Counted from the first letter of the stretch, positions 6,571-15,718 are shown. The stretch is 64,000 nucleotides of DNA from Euzebyella saccharophila (GCF_014855495.1 NZ_JACYFJ010000004.1:124001-188000), one strand, 5' to 3'. Notes: generated by a model from the letters alone, not told the origin. Made by a program: numbers and translations.

Positions 6571-9116
6571 GCAACTTCTTTCCTAAGCACCTCCAATGGA
6601 GGACTTGAAAGTACATTACGGTTATTCCAAAGTCCTATGGTCAAAACAATGATAGTGATTAATGGAACAACTATTAAAAATGGTTCCCATGAAGGTACGA
6701 ACGGTGCTTTAAAAACAAAAATGGCCAAAAGCAAGCTACCCGCCAAAGACAATAGCACTCCTATAAAACTCCCAATAAAACCAAGATAGATATATTCCAA
6801 AAAGGCAATTTTAGAAATTTGTTTTCCTTTTGCCCCCAAGGTTCTCAAAAGTACACTTTCTTTTATTCTTTGATACTTACTTGTTCTTACCGAACCAATT
6901 AACACAATAATACCTGTAAGAATACTAAAGAAGGCCATAAAATTAATGACCCATGATATTTTATCCAGTATGCCTTCTACCACAGTCAACACTTGTCTTA
7001 AATCTATGATGGAAACTGTTGGAAACTTTCCCACCATAGCTCTTTGAACTTCGGCAGACTTTTTTGCATTCGCGGCATTAGAAGTGATGACGTGAAACTG
7101 TGGTGCCTTTTCCAAAACACTGGATGGAAAAATTATATTAAAATTTAATTGCATGCGGCCCCAATCTACCGATCTAATATGGACAACTTCTGTGTTTATT
7201 AGCACCCCCTGAACATTAAAGGTGAGCATGTCCCCTATTCCAACTTCTGCATCACGAGCTACATTGTCCGATAAGGAAATGGGAATCACACCTTCCTCTG
7301 AACTATTAGACGGCCAACTACCTTCAACAGAATCTTCGGAACCTATTAATGTATCTCTATAACTTACCCTAAATTCATGGTTAAGAACCCATTCGTTTAT
7401 GGTAGATGTACTATCATCTCTTATTTCGTTTGCCTCTCGGTCCTTAATTTTTTGTACCCGCATGGTCACGATGGGAATATTATTTATAACTGGCATTTCC
7501 AACTTTTTCAAATTTTTAGCAACCTCTTCCTTTTCGTTTGACTGGATATCCAGAAAAATCAAATTAGGCGCCTGAGCGCTATTCTCCAGGTTAGCCTTTG
7601 CCAGTAAAATATTCTTGGTAAAGTACAATGTACTGATCAAAAAAGTTCCTGTACCAATGGCCAATATTAAAACAAGCGTTTGGTTATTAGGTCTAAATAG
7701 ATTTAGTAAACTCTGCCGAGCGGTAAAACCCCATGAATGGGGAAAATGTTTTTTAACAAGCCTCATAAAAAGGATTGCAACTCCCGAAAGAATACCAAAT
7801 ACAACCAATATTCCTAAAACGAAATAAAATGCGTAAGACCATTTTTCCAATAAAAGAAAAGCGAAGACAAAAATAAAACTCAAAATACCGAGAAGAATTA
7901 TCCCATTTACCTTTTTAGAACTTGAAGGGTTACTTTCCTGTACCCTAAGTACTTGTAAGGGAGAAACATACCACGTACTTAAAAGTGGAGCCAAAGCAAA
8001 AAGCACAGACATAATTACTCCTAACAAAAGCCCTAAAAAAACGGGCTTAAAAGAAAAAGTAATATCGATTTCAAATGGCAAGAAACCCTGTATCAATATT
8101 GGGAAAAACTGTTGTAGACCAAACCCAAGAAGAGAACCTACCAGACCTCCCAATAGGCCCATACCTGCGATTTGAATTAAAAAAATATAAAAACTCTGCT
8201 TTCTAGTAGCTCCTAAACATTTTAAGACTGCTACGGATTGTAATTTTTCTTTCATATAAATATGAACAGAACTCGCAATGCCAACACAACCTAGCAAAAG
8301 GGCAATAAAAGCAACAAGATTTAAGAATTTGCCAAAATTATCGTACCTACGCCCTAGTCTCCTACCCGTTGAATCGTGGGTATCCAAATCAGCATTTTCC
8401 GCATCAAGTACCGGGTCAAGAATTTTATCCAATTCTTCCATGTTCTGATCCGGCTCTGCCACAAAGAAAAAGTCGTAATCTATTCTGCTACCTACTTGAA
8501 TTAGTCCCGTATTTTCAACCAATTCATAAGGAATAATGACGGGCGGAGCTACCGAAGCTGAAATTCCTCCCGCCCCCGGTGCAGAAATCAATGCACCTTC
8601 AATGGGTATGGTTGTATTTCCGAGACTTATGGAATCTCCTTCCTTTAGGTTAAATTGCAACATTAAGGTGGCATCTACCAATGCCCCTTTGTTCATTTTA
8701 TAGGAATCTGCAGCTTTTCTGGGTTCGGTCTCCAGTCTTCCATAAAAAGGAAAATTACCTTCTAACCCCTTCACATCTACCAATTTGGTATCCCCATTTT
8801 TAGAGAAGAAAGCCATTGATGGGAAACTGACCCCTTTGGCATCTGCTCCTCCCAATGAGTCGATTATTCCCATTACCCTCTCGTTAGGTGGTTTATTACT
8901 ATCAATTATAAAATCTGCCCCCATAAGTTCTTTAGACTGCAGGGCTATATTTGCCTTTAAATTTTCACTAAAAGATTGTACCGAAACCACTGCTGCAATA
9001 CCAAGAACAATGGAAGCCATAAATAACAACAGTCTTTTACCACTTGCCCTACCGTCTCGCCAAGCCATCTTAAATAACCAAGAAATATTGGTTTTCGAGC
9101 TCTGTTTTTGCCCCAT
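6567..9116 (-). CDS. FtsX-like ABC transporter permease (YbbP type)
   Basis: 849 residues. It has an N-terminal helix (about 30-50), a large periplasmic MacB-like domain (about 50-260), three helices (about 265-400), a central group of helices (about 405-510), a second periplasmic domain and three C-terminal helices. Duplicated FtsX domains and this length are typical of the YbbP/LolE-like branch. The ATPase gene lies 2 bp upstream on the same strand and a TesA-like esterase is encoded divergently, the same trio as ybbA-ybbP-tesA in Proteobacteria. It probably helps extract or export a lipid- or envelope-derived substrate; the substrate is unknown. Confidence 0.88.
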   Translation of the reverse strand: MGQKQSSKTNISWLFKMAWRDGRASGKRLLLFMASIVLGIAAVVSVQSFSENLKANIALQSKELMGADFIIDSNKPPNERVMGIIDSLGGADAKGVSFPSMAFFSKNGDTKLVDVKGLEGNFPFYGRLETEPRKAADSYKMNKGALVDATLMLQFNLKEGDSISLGNTTIPIEGALISAPGAGGISASVAPPVIIPYELVENTGLIQVGSRIDYDFFFVAEPDQNMEELDKILDPVLDAENADLDTHDSTGRRLGRRYDNFGKFLNLVAFIALLLGCVGIASSVHIYMKEKLQSVAVLKCLGATRKQSFYIFLIQIAGMGLLGGLVGSLLGFGLQQFFPILIQGFLPFEIDITFSFKPVFLGLLLGVIMSVLFALAPLLSTWYVSPLQVLRVQESNPSSSKKVNGIILLGILSFIFVFAFLLLEKWSYAFYFVLGILVVFGILSGVAILFMRLVKKHFPHSWGFTARQSLLNLFRPNNQTLVLILAIGTGTFLISTLYFTKNILLAKANLENSAQAPNLIFLDIQSNEKEEVAKNLKKLEMPVINNIPIVTMRVQKIKDREANEIRDDSTSTINEWVLNHEFRVSYRDTLIGSEDSVEGSWPSNSSEEGVIPISLSDNVARDAEVGIGDMLTFNVQGVLINTEVVHIRSVDWGRMQLNFNIIFPSSVLEKAPQFHVITSNAANAKKSAEVQRAMVGKFPTVSIIDLRQVLTVVEGILDKISWVINFMAFFSILTGIIVLIGSVRTSKYQRIKESVLLRTLGAKGKQISKIAFLEYIYLGFIGSFIGVLLSLAGSLLLAIFVFKAPFVPSWEPFLIVVPLITIIVLTIGLWNNRNVLSSPPLEVLRKEVA

Positions 9117-9118
9117 AA

Positions 9119-9808
9119 TTAATTTTCGTGGTTAATTTCTGTAGATTGAATCCTTCCTCCTTTAAGTTTAAGTACCCTGTCACATTTCTTTGCCAATTCC
9201 AAATCATGGGTAACAATGACCAAGGTGGTACCGGCCTCTTTATTCAAGTTGAATAATAGCTGAATGACCATCTCCCCTGTTTCCTCATCCAAATTACCAG
9301 TGGGCTCATCAGCAAACAAAATGGAAGGGTCACTAGAAAATGCCCTTGCTAAAGCAACACGTTGCTGTTCCCCACCTGATAATTGTGAAGGATAGTGATC
9401 CATTCTATCATCCAACCCCACCTTGGCAAGCAACTCGCGACCTGTTTCGATTGGATTGTTTACTCCTTGAAGCTCCAAAGGAACGATAACATTCTCCAAA
9501 GCTGTAAGTGTTGGTAGCAATTGAAAATTTTGAAAGATAAAACCCACTTCCCTGTTTCTTAATTGAGCTCTTTCATCTTCACTCAAGGAGGCTAAGTCTG
9601 TTGAGCAAAGTTCAACGGAGCCTTCATTGGGGTAATCAAGCCCAGCGCAAAGTCCTAGCAATGTGGTTTTTCCACTACCAGATGGGCCTACTATCGCAAA
9701 ACTTTCGCCTTTATTAATGTGGAAATCAATTTCCGAAAGAACTGTTAGATGTTTTGAACCACTTTGATAACTTTTTCCCAGCTGGGTAACGTTTAATATC
9801 TTTGCCAT
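9119..9808 (-). CDS. ABC transporter ATP-binding protein (YbbA/LolD-like)
   Basis: 229 residues with every ABC ATPase motif: Walker [13 protein letters not shown] (about residues 40-51), a Q-loop ([10 protein letters not shown]), the signature [14 protein letters not shown], Walker [13 protein letters not shown] and the H-loop (VTHD). Its length and LolD/MacB-type sequence fit partners of FtsX-like permeases. It is translated immediately before the permease gene with a 2-bp gap, so the two form an operon. It should power the permease from the cytoplasmic side. Confidence 0.93.
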   Translation of the reverse strand: MAKILNVTQLGKSYQSGSKHLTVLSEIDFHINKGESFAIVGPSGSGKTTLLGLCAGLDYPNEGSVELCSTDLASLSEDERAQLRNREVGFIFQNFQLLPTLTALENVIVPLELQGVNNPIETGRELLAKVGLDDRMDHYPSQLSGGEQQRVALARAFSSDPSILFADEPTGNLDEETGEMVIQLLFNLNKEAGTTLVIVTHDLELAKKCDRVLKLKGGRIQSTEINHEN

Positions 9809-9900
9809 GAACAGGTATGCTTACTTTTTTCTCCCTTACGGGGTTTTACGCCAAAAGCCGAAAAATAAGCATTTGTATTCAGTTTTAAGCTTAACAAAAC

Positions 9901-10593
9901 ATGCATAACATCTTAAAATTAAGTTATTTTTTAGCTGTGCTGATGCTTTTCTCATGTGGTGAAAAGGGCAAAAAAATAAATCAAGAGAATAAATCCACCG
10001 AAATATCCTCTCAGGAAGAAACAATTGACTCCGAAGAAAAAATAATTCTCTTTTTTGGAAATAGTCTAACAGCCGCTTATGGTTTAGAAAAAGAGGAAGG
10101 TTTTCCTGCGCTTATTCAAGAAAGATTGGATTCTTTAAATATGAACTACACAGCTATTAACTCCGGAGTTAGTGGAGAAACTACTTCTGGTGGACTCAAC
10201 CGTTTAGAATGGGTACTCAACCAAAAGGTGGACATTTTTGTATTGGAATTAGGTGCCAATGACGGTTTAAGAGGAATTCCTCTGAAGGAATCTAAAAACA
10301 ATCTCCAAAAGATGATTGAATTGGTCAAGGAAAAGAATCCCCAAACAAAAATTATACTTGCCGGTATGCAAATTCCTCCCAATATGGGTGCGGCATATAC
10401 TTCTGAATTCAAGGAAATGTATCCACAATTAGCAGAACAAAACAATGTCGCACTTATTCCTTTTCTCTTGGATGGTGTAGCAGGTAATCCAAAACTCAAT
10501 CTGGAAGACGGTATTCATCCAACTGCCGAAGGTCAAAAAATTGTCATGGAAAACGTTTGGCAAATTTTGGAGGATGTCATTGTAGAAAATTAA
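9901..10593 (+). CDS. SGNH-type arylesterase/lysophospholipase (TesA-like) lipoprotein
   Basis: 230 residues. An N-terminal signal ends in a lipobox (LFSC, Cys about residue 19), so it is likely anchored as a lipoprotein. The SGNH blocks are present: FFGNSLT with the catalytic Ser, an oxyanion Gly in SGVSGETT, ELGANDGLRG with the Asn, and DGIHPTAEG with the catalytic Asp-x-x-His. It probably hydrolyses acyl esters or thioesters at the envelope. It is divergent from the YbbA/YbbP-type exporter genes, repeating the known tesA-ybbAP association. It ends 1 bp before the convergent 10595 gene. Confidence 0.87.
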   Translation: MHNILKLSYFLAVLMLFSCGEKGKKINQENKSTEISSQEETIDSEEKIILFFGNSLTAAYGLEKEEGFPALIQERLDSLNMNYTAINSGVSGETTSGGLNRLEWVLNQKVDIFVLELGANDGLRGIPLKESKNNLQKMIELVKEKNPQTKIILAGMQIPPNMGAAYTSEFKEMYPQLAEQNNVALIPFLLDGVAGNPKLNLEDGIHPTAEGQKIVMENVWQILEDVIVEN

Positions 10594-10594
10594 T

Positions 10595-10807
10595 TTAATA
10601 AAGCATTGGTTTTGAAGTTACCGAAATCACTGGGTTAGACTTAGAATGAGACCTTCCAAAACGTAATCTATATGATCGGGTCACGGTTTCATCTGTAGAA
10701 ATGGTATGATTAGCCTCATGGTTGTCCAATTTATACACCTTATTGGAACTATTGAATTGTATTAAGAATCCTATGACCGTAAGCATTGTAACTAAATATA
10801 ATTTCAT
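10595..10807 (-). CDS. Small secreted protein of unknown function
   Basis: 70 residues with an N-terminal hydrophobic segment (MKLYLVTMLTVIGFLIQF) and a polar mature part rich in Ser, His and Arg (for example YRLRFGRSHSKSN). It does not share the VARLYK motif of the genes near 3-6 kb. It is of the same size class and its upstream DNA also has CGTT-type repeats (10905-10979). A frame of this length could be spurious, but the signal-like start and shared upstream motifs support it. Confidence 0.5.
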   Translation of the reverse strand: MKLYLVTMLTVIGFLIQFNSSNKVYKLDNHEANHTISTDETVTRSYRLRFGRSHSKSNPVISVTSKPMLY

Positions 10808-10904
10808 AATTAGGATTTATTGAAACTAAAACTCGTTGAAAGGTACCGTCAAGCCGTACGACTCGTTGAATTGTCGCACTTTACCGATGAAGTGAAGGAT
10901 TTTC

Positions 10905-10914
10905 GACAAACGGT
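10905..10914 (-). promoter_or_regulatory. AlgR/LytTR-like half-site
   Basis: On the minus strand this reads ACCGTTTGTC, eight of nine matches to the AlgR box CCGTTCGTC. It lies about 100 bp upstream of the small secreted gene starting at 10807, nearly the same distance as the 6207-6236 pair from its gene. A weaker CTTCATC lies about 20 bp downstream of it. No second strong half-site is present. Confidence 0.35.
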
Positions 10915-10947
10915 AGAAAATTGTAGTCCAAATTGATATGTTGTAAG

Positions 10948-10979
10948 AACCGTTTATCCTAAAAAATGAACCGTTTATC
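10948..10979 (+). promoter_or_regulatory. Perfect 21-bp-period direct repeat, LytTR-like
   Basis: The 11-mer AACCGTTTATC occurs at 10948-10958 and again at 10969-10979. Repeat period (21 bp), length and CCGTT core all fit the two-half-site architecture of LytTR regulators such as AgrA (ACCGTTAAC type). The target could be the minus-strand small secreted gene (start about 140 bp away) or the plus-strand lipoprotein gene (about 385 bp away); the first is closer. Confidence 0.5.
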
Positions 10980-11362
10980 GATGCTATTAGCATGCTCTTC
11001 AAAGAATATACTGTTTTCATTCCCACTAAGGTTAAATAAAGAGGATTGTATCTTTACCTAAGAATTGAATTTTGCCGTTCAGAACAAATCCTTACTGATA
11101 ACCTAATATTTTACTTAAGTTGTGAGGTGTATAGAAATTATGGCTCCTCATAAATCCATTAATTATTAAAATATCAGAACGATACCTTACATTATCGCTT
11201 ATTTATAAAAGGCAGTTGCTGACAATTTGAATTTAAAGACCAACGTCATTTCCTCGTATTTTGTCGATATTTCAAAAAAAATATTGCAGTATGAACAGTA
11301 TTTGAATAATTTGCATGGATATTCTGAAAAAGAAAATGAATTAATTTTTAAACATCTTAACT

Positions 11363-12382
11363 ATGAAACGTAATTTAATTACTAAATTTTTTCTGTTTAC
11401 GTTCCTACTGTTCTCTTTTGTAATGGTGCCGGTAGCTTGTAGCAGTGATGACGGAGGAAGCGGTACAGGGCAGGAACAACCTGAGCCGGAACCAGAACCG
11501 GAACCAGAACCAGAACCGGAAGCTGATCCGGACCCAACAAATGAAAATACTACAATTGAAGCAACAGAACCGATTCACAGTAACGGAATTGGTACATCAA
11601 CGGTAACTATTCAATTGGCAGATGCAGATGGTAATTTATTAAGTACTTCAGGAGGAGTAATATCAATTTCGGTAACGGGGTCCACTACAGTTTCCGAAGT
11701 TACAGACAATGAGGATGGTACCTATACAGCCACAGTAACTGGAGATTCAGAAGAAGCTGTAGTTGTATCCGCTACTCTGGACGGTACATCAATTACTAAT
11801 ACCGCAAATATTACTTTCAATCCAGATGAATCTAATCCTGCCCAAGAAATTGAACAATCTACTGAACCCGTAGGTCCCTCAATTTTAAGAATTAATTCTG
11901 GAGGACCCGAAGTAACTTACGATGACATTACCTTCTTGGAAGATCAATATTTTAATGGCCCTACTGAAGCATACACAAATCCATTTGTTACAGAAATTGA
12001 TGGTACAGATATGGACGACGTGTTTTTAACTGAAAGAATATCAGATAACACAAAAGTTAGAGGGCCCATTTCTTACAACATACCTGTTTCTAATGGCACA
12101 TATACCGTAAAATTATATTTCGCAGAGATTTATTGGGGTTCAGAAAATCCAGAGGGATTACAAGGGGGAGATGGCAACAGAATTTTTAATATTGCAATGG
12201 AAGATACCCAAGTATTTACAGGTTATGACCTTCATAAGGAACATGGCCCCGCTTCGGCAGGAACTAAAATGTATGACATTGAAGTTTCCGATGGTGAATT
12301 AACTATAACATTAGAAGCAACTACCAATAAACCAAAAATCTCAGCAATTGAAGTTTTTGGAACGGGTACCATAGGTAACTAA
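11363..12382 (+). CDS. Lipoprotein with invasin-like Ig and malectin domains
   Basis: 339 residues. A signal peptide with lipobox (VPVACSSDD, Cys about 26) is followed by a Pro-Glu repeat linker (about 36-55), a bacterial Ig-like domain of the intimin/invasin type (about 65-155, with STVTIQLADADGN and NEDGTYTATV) and a C-terminal malectin-like carbohydrate-binding domain (about 170-335, with LRINSGG, VKLYFAEIYW and ISAIEVFG). The protein probably sits on the cell surface and binds a polysaccharide or glycoprotein. The Pro-Glu linker likely spans the outer-membrane layer. It is followed by a strong terminator, so it is probably monocistronic. Confidence 0.82.
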   Translation: MKRNLITKFFLFTFLLFSFVMVPVACSSDDGGSGTGQEQPEPEPEPEPEPEPEADPDPTNENTTIEATEPIHSNGIGTSTVTIQLADADGNLLSTSGGVISISVTGSTTVSEVTDNEDGTYTATVTGDSEEAVVVSATLDGTSITNTANITFNPDESNPAQEIEQSTEPVGPSILRINSGGPEVTYDDITFLEDQYFNGPTEAYTNPFVTEIDGTDMDDVFLTERISDNTKVRGPISYNIPVSNGTYTVKLYFAEIYWGSENPEGLQGGDGNRIFNIAMEDTQVFTGYDLHKEHGPASAGTKMYDIEVSDGELTITLEATTNKPKISAIEVFGTGTIGN

Positions 12383-12403
12383 AATTTTAAACTCTATTTT
12401 TTT

Positions 12404-12434
12404 AAAAGGTCATTTGCAAAGCAAATGACCTTTT
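12404..12434 (+). terminator. Rho-independent terminator
   Basis: A perfect 14-bp stem (12404-12417 with 12421-12434) with an AAA loop runs into a T tract to 12440. It terminates the malectin lipoprotein transcript. Confidence 0.9.
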
Positions 12435-12490
12435 TTTTTTGAACCTTATCCGTAAGGTTTCGTACATTATGATAACTAATTAATAAAACT

Positions 12491-13183
12491 ATGTTCAGAA
12501 TATTACTATCATTATTGGCAATCTCCATATCCTCATCCTGTCAATCTAACGTAAAAAATAAAACGGACAAAGTAGCCACCACTTCTCAATCCGCATCCGA
12601 AAATTTTATTAAGCTACATCAGGAAGATTTGGAAAAGTTTGAAACGGCTTATTTTGCAAGTGGTTGTTTTTGGTGTGTTGAAGCAATTTTTGAGAGTGTT
12701 AAAGGAGTTAAGGAAGTAGTTTCCGGATATTCCGGTGGAACTAAAAAGAACCCTACCTACGAAGAGGTAGGCGGTGGAAAAACTGACCATGCAGAGGCAG
12801 TAAAGGTGTACTATGACCCAAAGGTAATTTCCTTTACGGCCTTAGTGCAAGTATTTTTTGGATCGCACGATCCTACAACCCTTAACCGACAAGGTCCTGA
12901 CCGGGGACCACAATACAGGTCCATCGCATTTTATAAAAATGAAGAGGAAAAGAAGGTTATTGAGGGTTACATAAAGGCCCTTGAGGAAAATGATGTGTAC
13001 CAGGGATTACCAATTACTACCCAAGTTGTTCCCTTTAATAAATTTTATGATGCTGAAGATTACCATCAAGATTATGAAAAAAAGCACCCTAATAACTCTT
13101 ATATAAGAAATGTCTCCATACCTAGATTGAACAGGTTTAAGGAAAATTTTCAAGACTATTTGAAAGATGATGCCAAACATTAA
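12491..13183 (+). CDS. msrA: Peptide-methionine (S)-S-oxide reductase, exported
   Basis: 230 residues. A signal peptide with a lipobox-like SSSC (about residues 14-17) precedes a complete MsrA domain. The catalytic motif GCFWC (nucleophilic Cys about 59, second Cys about 62) is followed by GYSGG, HAEAV, GSHDPTTLNRQGPDRGPQYRS and YHQDY. The enzyme repairs oxidised methionine S-sulfoxide, and the signal places it in the periplasm or on a membrane lipid anchor. Cytosolic MsrA is about 180 residues, so the extra length is the leader. It is followed by a bidirectional terminator shared with the convergent secreted-protein operon. Confidence 0.93.
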   Translation: MFRILLSLLAISISSSCQSNVKNKTDKVATTSQSASENFIKLHQEDLEKFETAYFASGCFWCVEAIFESVKGVKEVVSGYSGGTKKNPTYEEVGGGKTDHAEAVKVYYDPKVISFTALVQVFFGSHDPTTLNRQGPDRGPQYRSIAFYKNEEEKKVIEGYIKALEENDVYQGLPITTQVVPFNKFYDAEDYHQDYEKKHPNNSYIRNVSIPRLNRFKENFQDYLKDDAKH

Positions 13184-13211
13184 AAAAAGCGACCTGATTA
13201 GGTCGCTTTTT
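13184..13211. terminator. Bidirectional terminator
   Basis: A 12-bp stem (13184-13195 with 13200-13211) with a GATT loop is flanked by A and T tracts on the two sides. It can serve both msrA (plus) and the minus-strand operon ending at 13230. Confidence 0.88.
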
Positions 13212-13229
13212 CATTTAGTTTCGATATAC

Positions 13230-14633
13230 TTATTTTAACACTATTTCAGAATAGTTACCATTAATATCAATGTTTCCAGTAGATGATTTATTTCCCATGC
13301 CACCTGAATAAACCATTTTTCCATTTTTACTAGCTGTATCCACCTTTAAGTTCTTAGGAAAAATAAACTCCATTCCAGAACCTTCTACCCTAAATCTGTA
13401 GCCGGAAGAAGGAAGATTACATATAACCTCTCCATTATTTGAAGACACCTGGAATTCTTCAAAATCATGGGCCATAGAATTTACCACCAATGGTCCAAAA
13501 TCATTTTGTATAAGGGCTTTCTTTACCAATTTATCAATGAAAATTTCGGATGACTTTCCATATAACTCCAAATTGACCACATCCTTTAAATCCACTCCTT
13601 TGGAATAGTTGGCATGCAAGGTACCATCAAGCCAGTTTTCTACGCGTATAGGCGAATATGAAACCACCAATACGGTTTCTGTACCATCAATTGCATTGGC
13701 CATAAGTTTGGCATGAGAAAATGAAGCATCCAAGTTATGGGTTCTTTCGGCTAGTTTTACCTCCCCGTGTCTCACATTCATTTTTAATTTCGCAGATTTG
13801 GGCATTTTAACTTTTATGGTTCTTTTCACCTTCAAATTTTTAGACTTTTCCCCATTTATAAAGTAAAAAGTATTTGACTCCCTATTTAAATTCTTTTGGG
13901 CTATTCTTTGCTGTTGAGATTCTATCCTTTCTTTCTGGGCCTGCATTCTTTGTTGGTGGGCCTCCCATCTATGCTCCTTTAACTGCTCCATTTTTTGAGC
14001 CCGTTTCTCCATGGTTTCCTTCCGTTTTTCCTCCTCTTTTATTCGTTTATCTTCCATTTTTTCCTGCCACTCCAACATACGTGCTTGGTAAGGTTCTCCA
14101 AAATCCTTTTCAAAACTTTCTTGCCATTTTCTCATATAAGCCTCCCCGTCCTTTTTAAAAGCCTCATAATCAAACTTTGGACTGGGCACTGAAGGCATTT
14201 CCGGTAAGTCTTCTAATTCTGAAAAATCAAAATCGAACTCAAAATCTTCCATAGATGGCAGGTTGGGTATTTCAATGACCATAGGCCGGGCGTCTTGGAC
14301 AAAATGAATCGGCTTCACATTACCGCCCTTATTGGAAATATGAATCTTTCTGCTATTTCCTAAAATTTCAAAAAAATCCTTGTCCACATATTTTTCAAAC
14401 TCAGTTTCGGTAACTCCATCAATTTCAATGGTGGCAATTATTTCTACCTTGTTTTTATTCCATGTATCAAATTCCAAATCCGCATAACTCGTATTTATTT
14501 CAATAATTACATTCTCTTCTACATTAAATTCCTCGGTAACACTCCTCTCCTTAGATTGGCCCAAAGCTCCCAGGGTGATGAGGCATGGAAGCATATAAAG
14601 GACACTTAACAACTTTTGATTAAACTGTTTCAT
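13230..14633 (-). CDS. Secreted beta-rich protein with central charged helix (DUF4097-like)
   Basis: 467 residues with a signal peptide (about 1-25). The N-terminal part (about 30-115) and C-terminal part (about 260-467) are beta-strand rich in the style of DUF4097/GIN-type putative adhesins. They are separated by a very charged helical stretch (about 150-250, repeated Glu/Lys/Arg/Gln), likely a coiled coil. It is the last gene of an operon with an ECF sigma factor and a small membrane protein, whose coding ends overlap it by 14 bp. This suggests a surface or periplasmic product controlled by that sigma factor. Molecular role is unknown. Confidence 0.75.
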   Translation of the reverse strand: MKQFNQKLLSVLYMLPCLITLGALGQSKERSVTEEFNVEENVIIEINTSYADLEFDTWNKNKVEIIATIEIDGVTETEFEKYVDKDFFEILGNSRKIHISNKGGNVKPIHFVQDARPMVIEIPNLPSMEDFEFDFDFSELEDLPEMPSVPSPKFDYEAFKKDGEAYMRKWQESFEKDFGEPYQARMLEWQEKMEDKRIKEEEKRKETMEKRAQKMEQLKEHRWEAHQQRMQAQKERIESQQQRIAQKNLNRESNTFYFINGEKSKNLKVKRTIKVKMPKSAKLKMNVRHGEVKLAERTHNLDASFSHAKLMANAIDGTETVLVVSYSPIRVENWLDGTLHANYSKGVDLKDVVNLELYGKSSEIFIDKLVKKALIQNDFGPLVVNSMAHDFEEFQVSSNNGEVICNLPSSGYRFRVEGSGMEFIFPKNLKVDTASKNGKMVYSGGMGNKSSTGNIDINGNYSEIVLK

Positions 14634-15192
14634 TTTTTGATTTGTTTATTTTATTTAATTCCTCTTTTAAATTTCGCAACAATTCCAACCTAAGCTGTAA
14701 ATTTTGAATCATTGCGGTAATAGTTTGATCATTGGGACCGTACAAATTAAGCTCTTCGCTCAATGCTGTATATTCGTTGTTCAATTCTTCCAATTGCGCC
14801 ATATAACCTTCTATCAATTCCTCGTTTTCTTTTGAAACCGGCAATTTTGCCAGTTCCAAATTAATATTGGCCACATAGTAATCCTCTATTTTTTTTAAAT
14901 CTGGCGAAAGGTCCCCTAACTTAATGGAAGTATCTTGCTCAGGATGCTCTTTATCCGTATTCACAATTGCAGGCTTATTACTATTTTCTATGGATGGATC
15001 ATTAATGAACAAAAAGATTCCAAGTAGAATTAAAACTGATGCTGCTATGGCCCATATTGCAACCATCTTTGTGCTGCTACTAGGGAATTCTTTTTCTAAT
15101 CGATCTACGAATCTTTTTTCATGCCCAATTTTCATTTTGGGCAATTCATTTGCCGAATCTGTTTTTAACAAATCTCTAATATCCCGTGACAT
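14620..15192 (-). CDS. Membrane protein, probable anti-sigma factor
   Basis: 190 residues. A polar N-terminal domain (about 1-40) is followed by one transmembrane helix (about 43-62) and a periplasmic part with predicted helices rich in Leu/Glu (about 90-185). The topology, and its position overlapping the ECF sigma gene upstream (17 bp) and the secreted gene downstream (14 bp), fit an anti-sigma factor or related membrane regulator. The usual zinc-binding HxxxCxxC motif is absent, so the call rests on context. Confidence 0.6.
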   Translation of the reverse strand: MSRDIRDLLKTDSANELPKMKIGHEKRFVDRLEKEFPSSSTKMVAIWAIAASVLILLGIFLFINDPSIENSNKPAIVNTDKEHPEQDTSIKLGDLSPDLKKIEDYYVANINLELAKLPVSKENEELIEGYMAQLEELNNEYTALSEELNLYGPNDQTITAMIQNLQLRLELLRNLKEELNKINKSKNETV

Positions 15193-15718
15193 ATTTTTTC
15201 TCTTTTAAAATTTGTTGTAGATAACCTTTGCCCCTCATCAATCTTGTTCTGCAAGCAGATTCCGTTATTTCTAGAACCTGTGAGATTTCACCATGGTCAT
15301 ATCCTTCTAACAAATACATCATGGTTACGTATCTGTACTTATCCGGCAAGTCTTCGATGGCATTTTTTACTTGGCCAACGGTACAATTTTCATCTACCTT
15401 CCAATCCCAATTAGGTTCTTCTGGAATATTATCCTCCTCCATTTCCACAAAATCCTGTTTTTGTGCCTTGAGAACATCCAAACACTGATTGATAACAATT
15501 TTTTTCAGCCAAGCTCCAAAAGTTACCTCTCCAGAAAACTGTTCCAACTTTTGAAACGCCTTAATGAATGCCTCTTGGATTGCATCTTCTGCATCATCTT
15601 TGTTTTTTAAGTACCTAGAGGCCACTATGAACATACCGTCACAATACTTACGGTATAGATGTAATTGGGCCTTTCTATTGTTGGACTGACACTTTCTTAT
15701 AAGGTCCGGTAGATGCAT
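15176..15718 (-). CDS. ECF-family RNA polymerase sigma factor
   Basis: 180 residues. Region 2 (about 15-85) includes KNKDDAEDAIQEAFIKAF and the WLKKIVINQCLD segment; region 4 (about 120-175) has LPDKYRYVTMMYLLEGYDHGEI followed by an ESACRTRLMRGK helix-turn-helix. Length and layout match small ECF sigma-70 factors. It should direct RNA polymerase to its own operon and possibly other envelope genes when the adjacent membrane protein releases it. It is divergent from the aldose epimerase gene. Confidence 0.93.
   Translation of the reverse strand: MHLPDLIRKCQSNNRKAQLHLYRKYCDGMFIVASRYLKNKDDAEDAIQEAFIKAFQKLEQFSGEVTFGAWLKKIVINQCLDVLKAQKQDFVEMEEDNIPEEPNWDWKVDENCTVGQVKNAIEDLPDKYRYVTMMYLLEGYDHGEISQVLEITESACRTRLMRGKGYLQQILKEKKYVTGY

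Larger units (their letters stand above)
10808..11362. other. Long intergenic region with CGTT repeats
   Basis: This 555-bp stretch lies between divergent genes. The half nearest the small secreted gene has two copies of ACTCGTTGAA (10831-10840 and 10861-10870), an AlgR-like ACCGTTTGTC on the minus strand (10905-10914) and the direct repeat at 10948-10979. The other half, next to the malectin lipoprotein gene, is AT-rich and shows no confident promoter or ORF; the only frame is a 66-residue minus-strand one without protein character. Confidence 0.5.

Noticed and set aside
10826-11026. 66-residue minus-strand frame
   Set aside because: It covers the CGTT repeats and lacks protein character.
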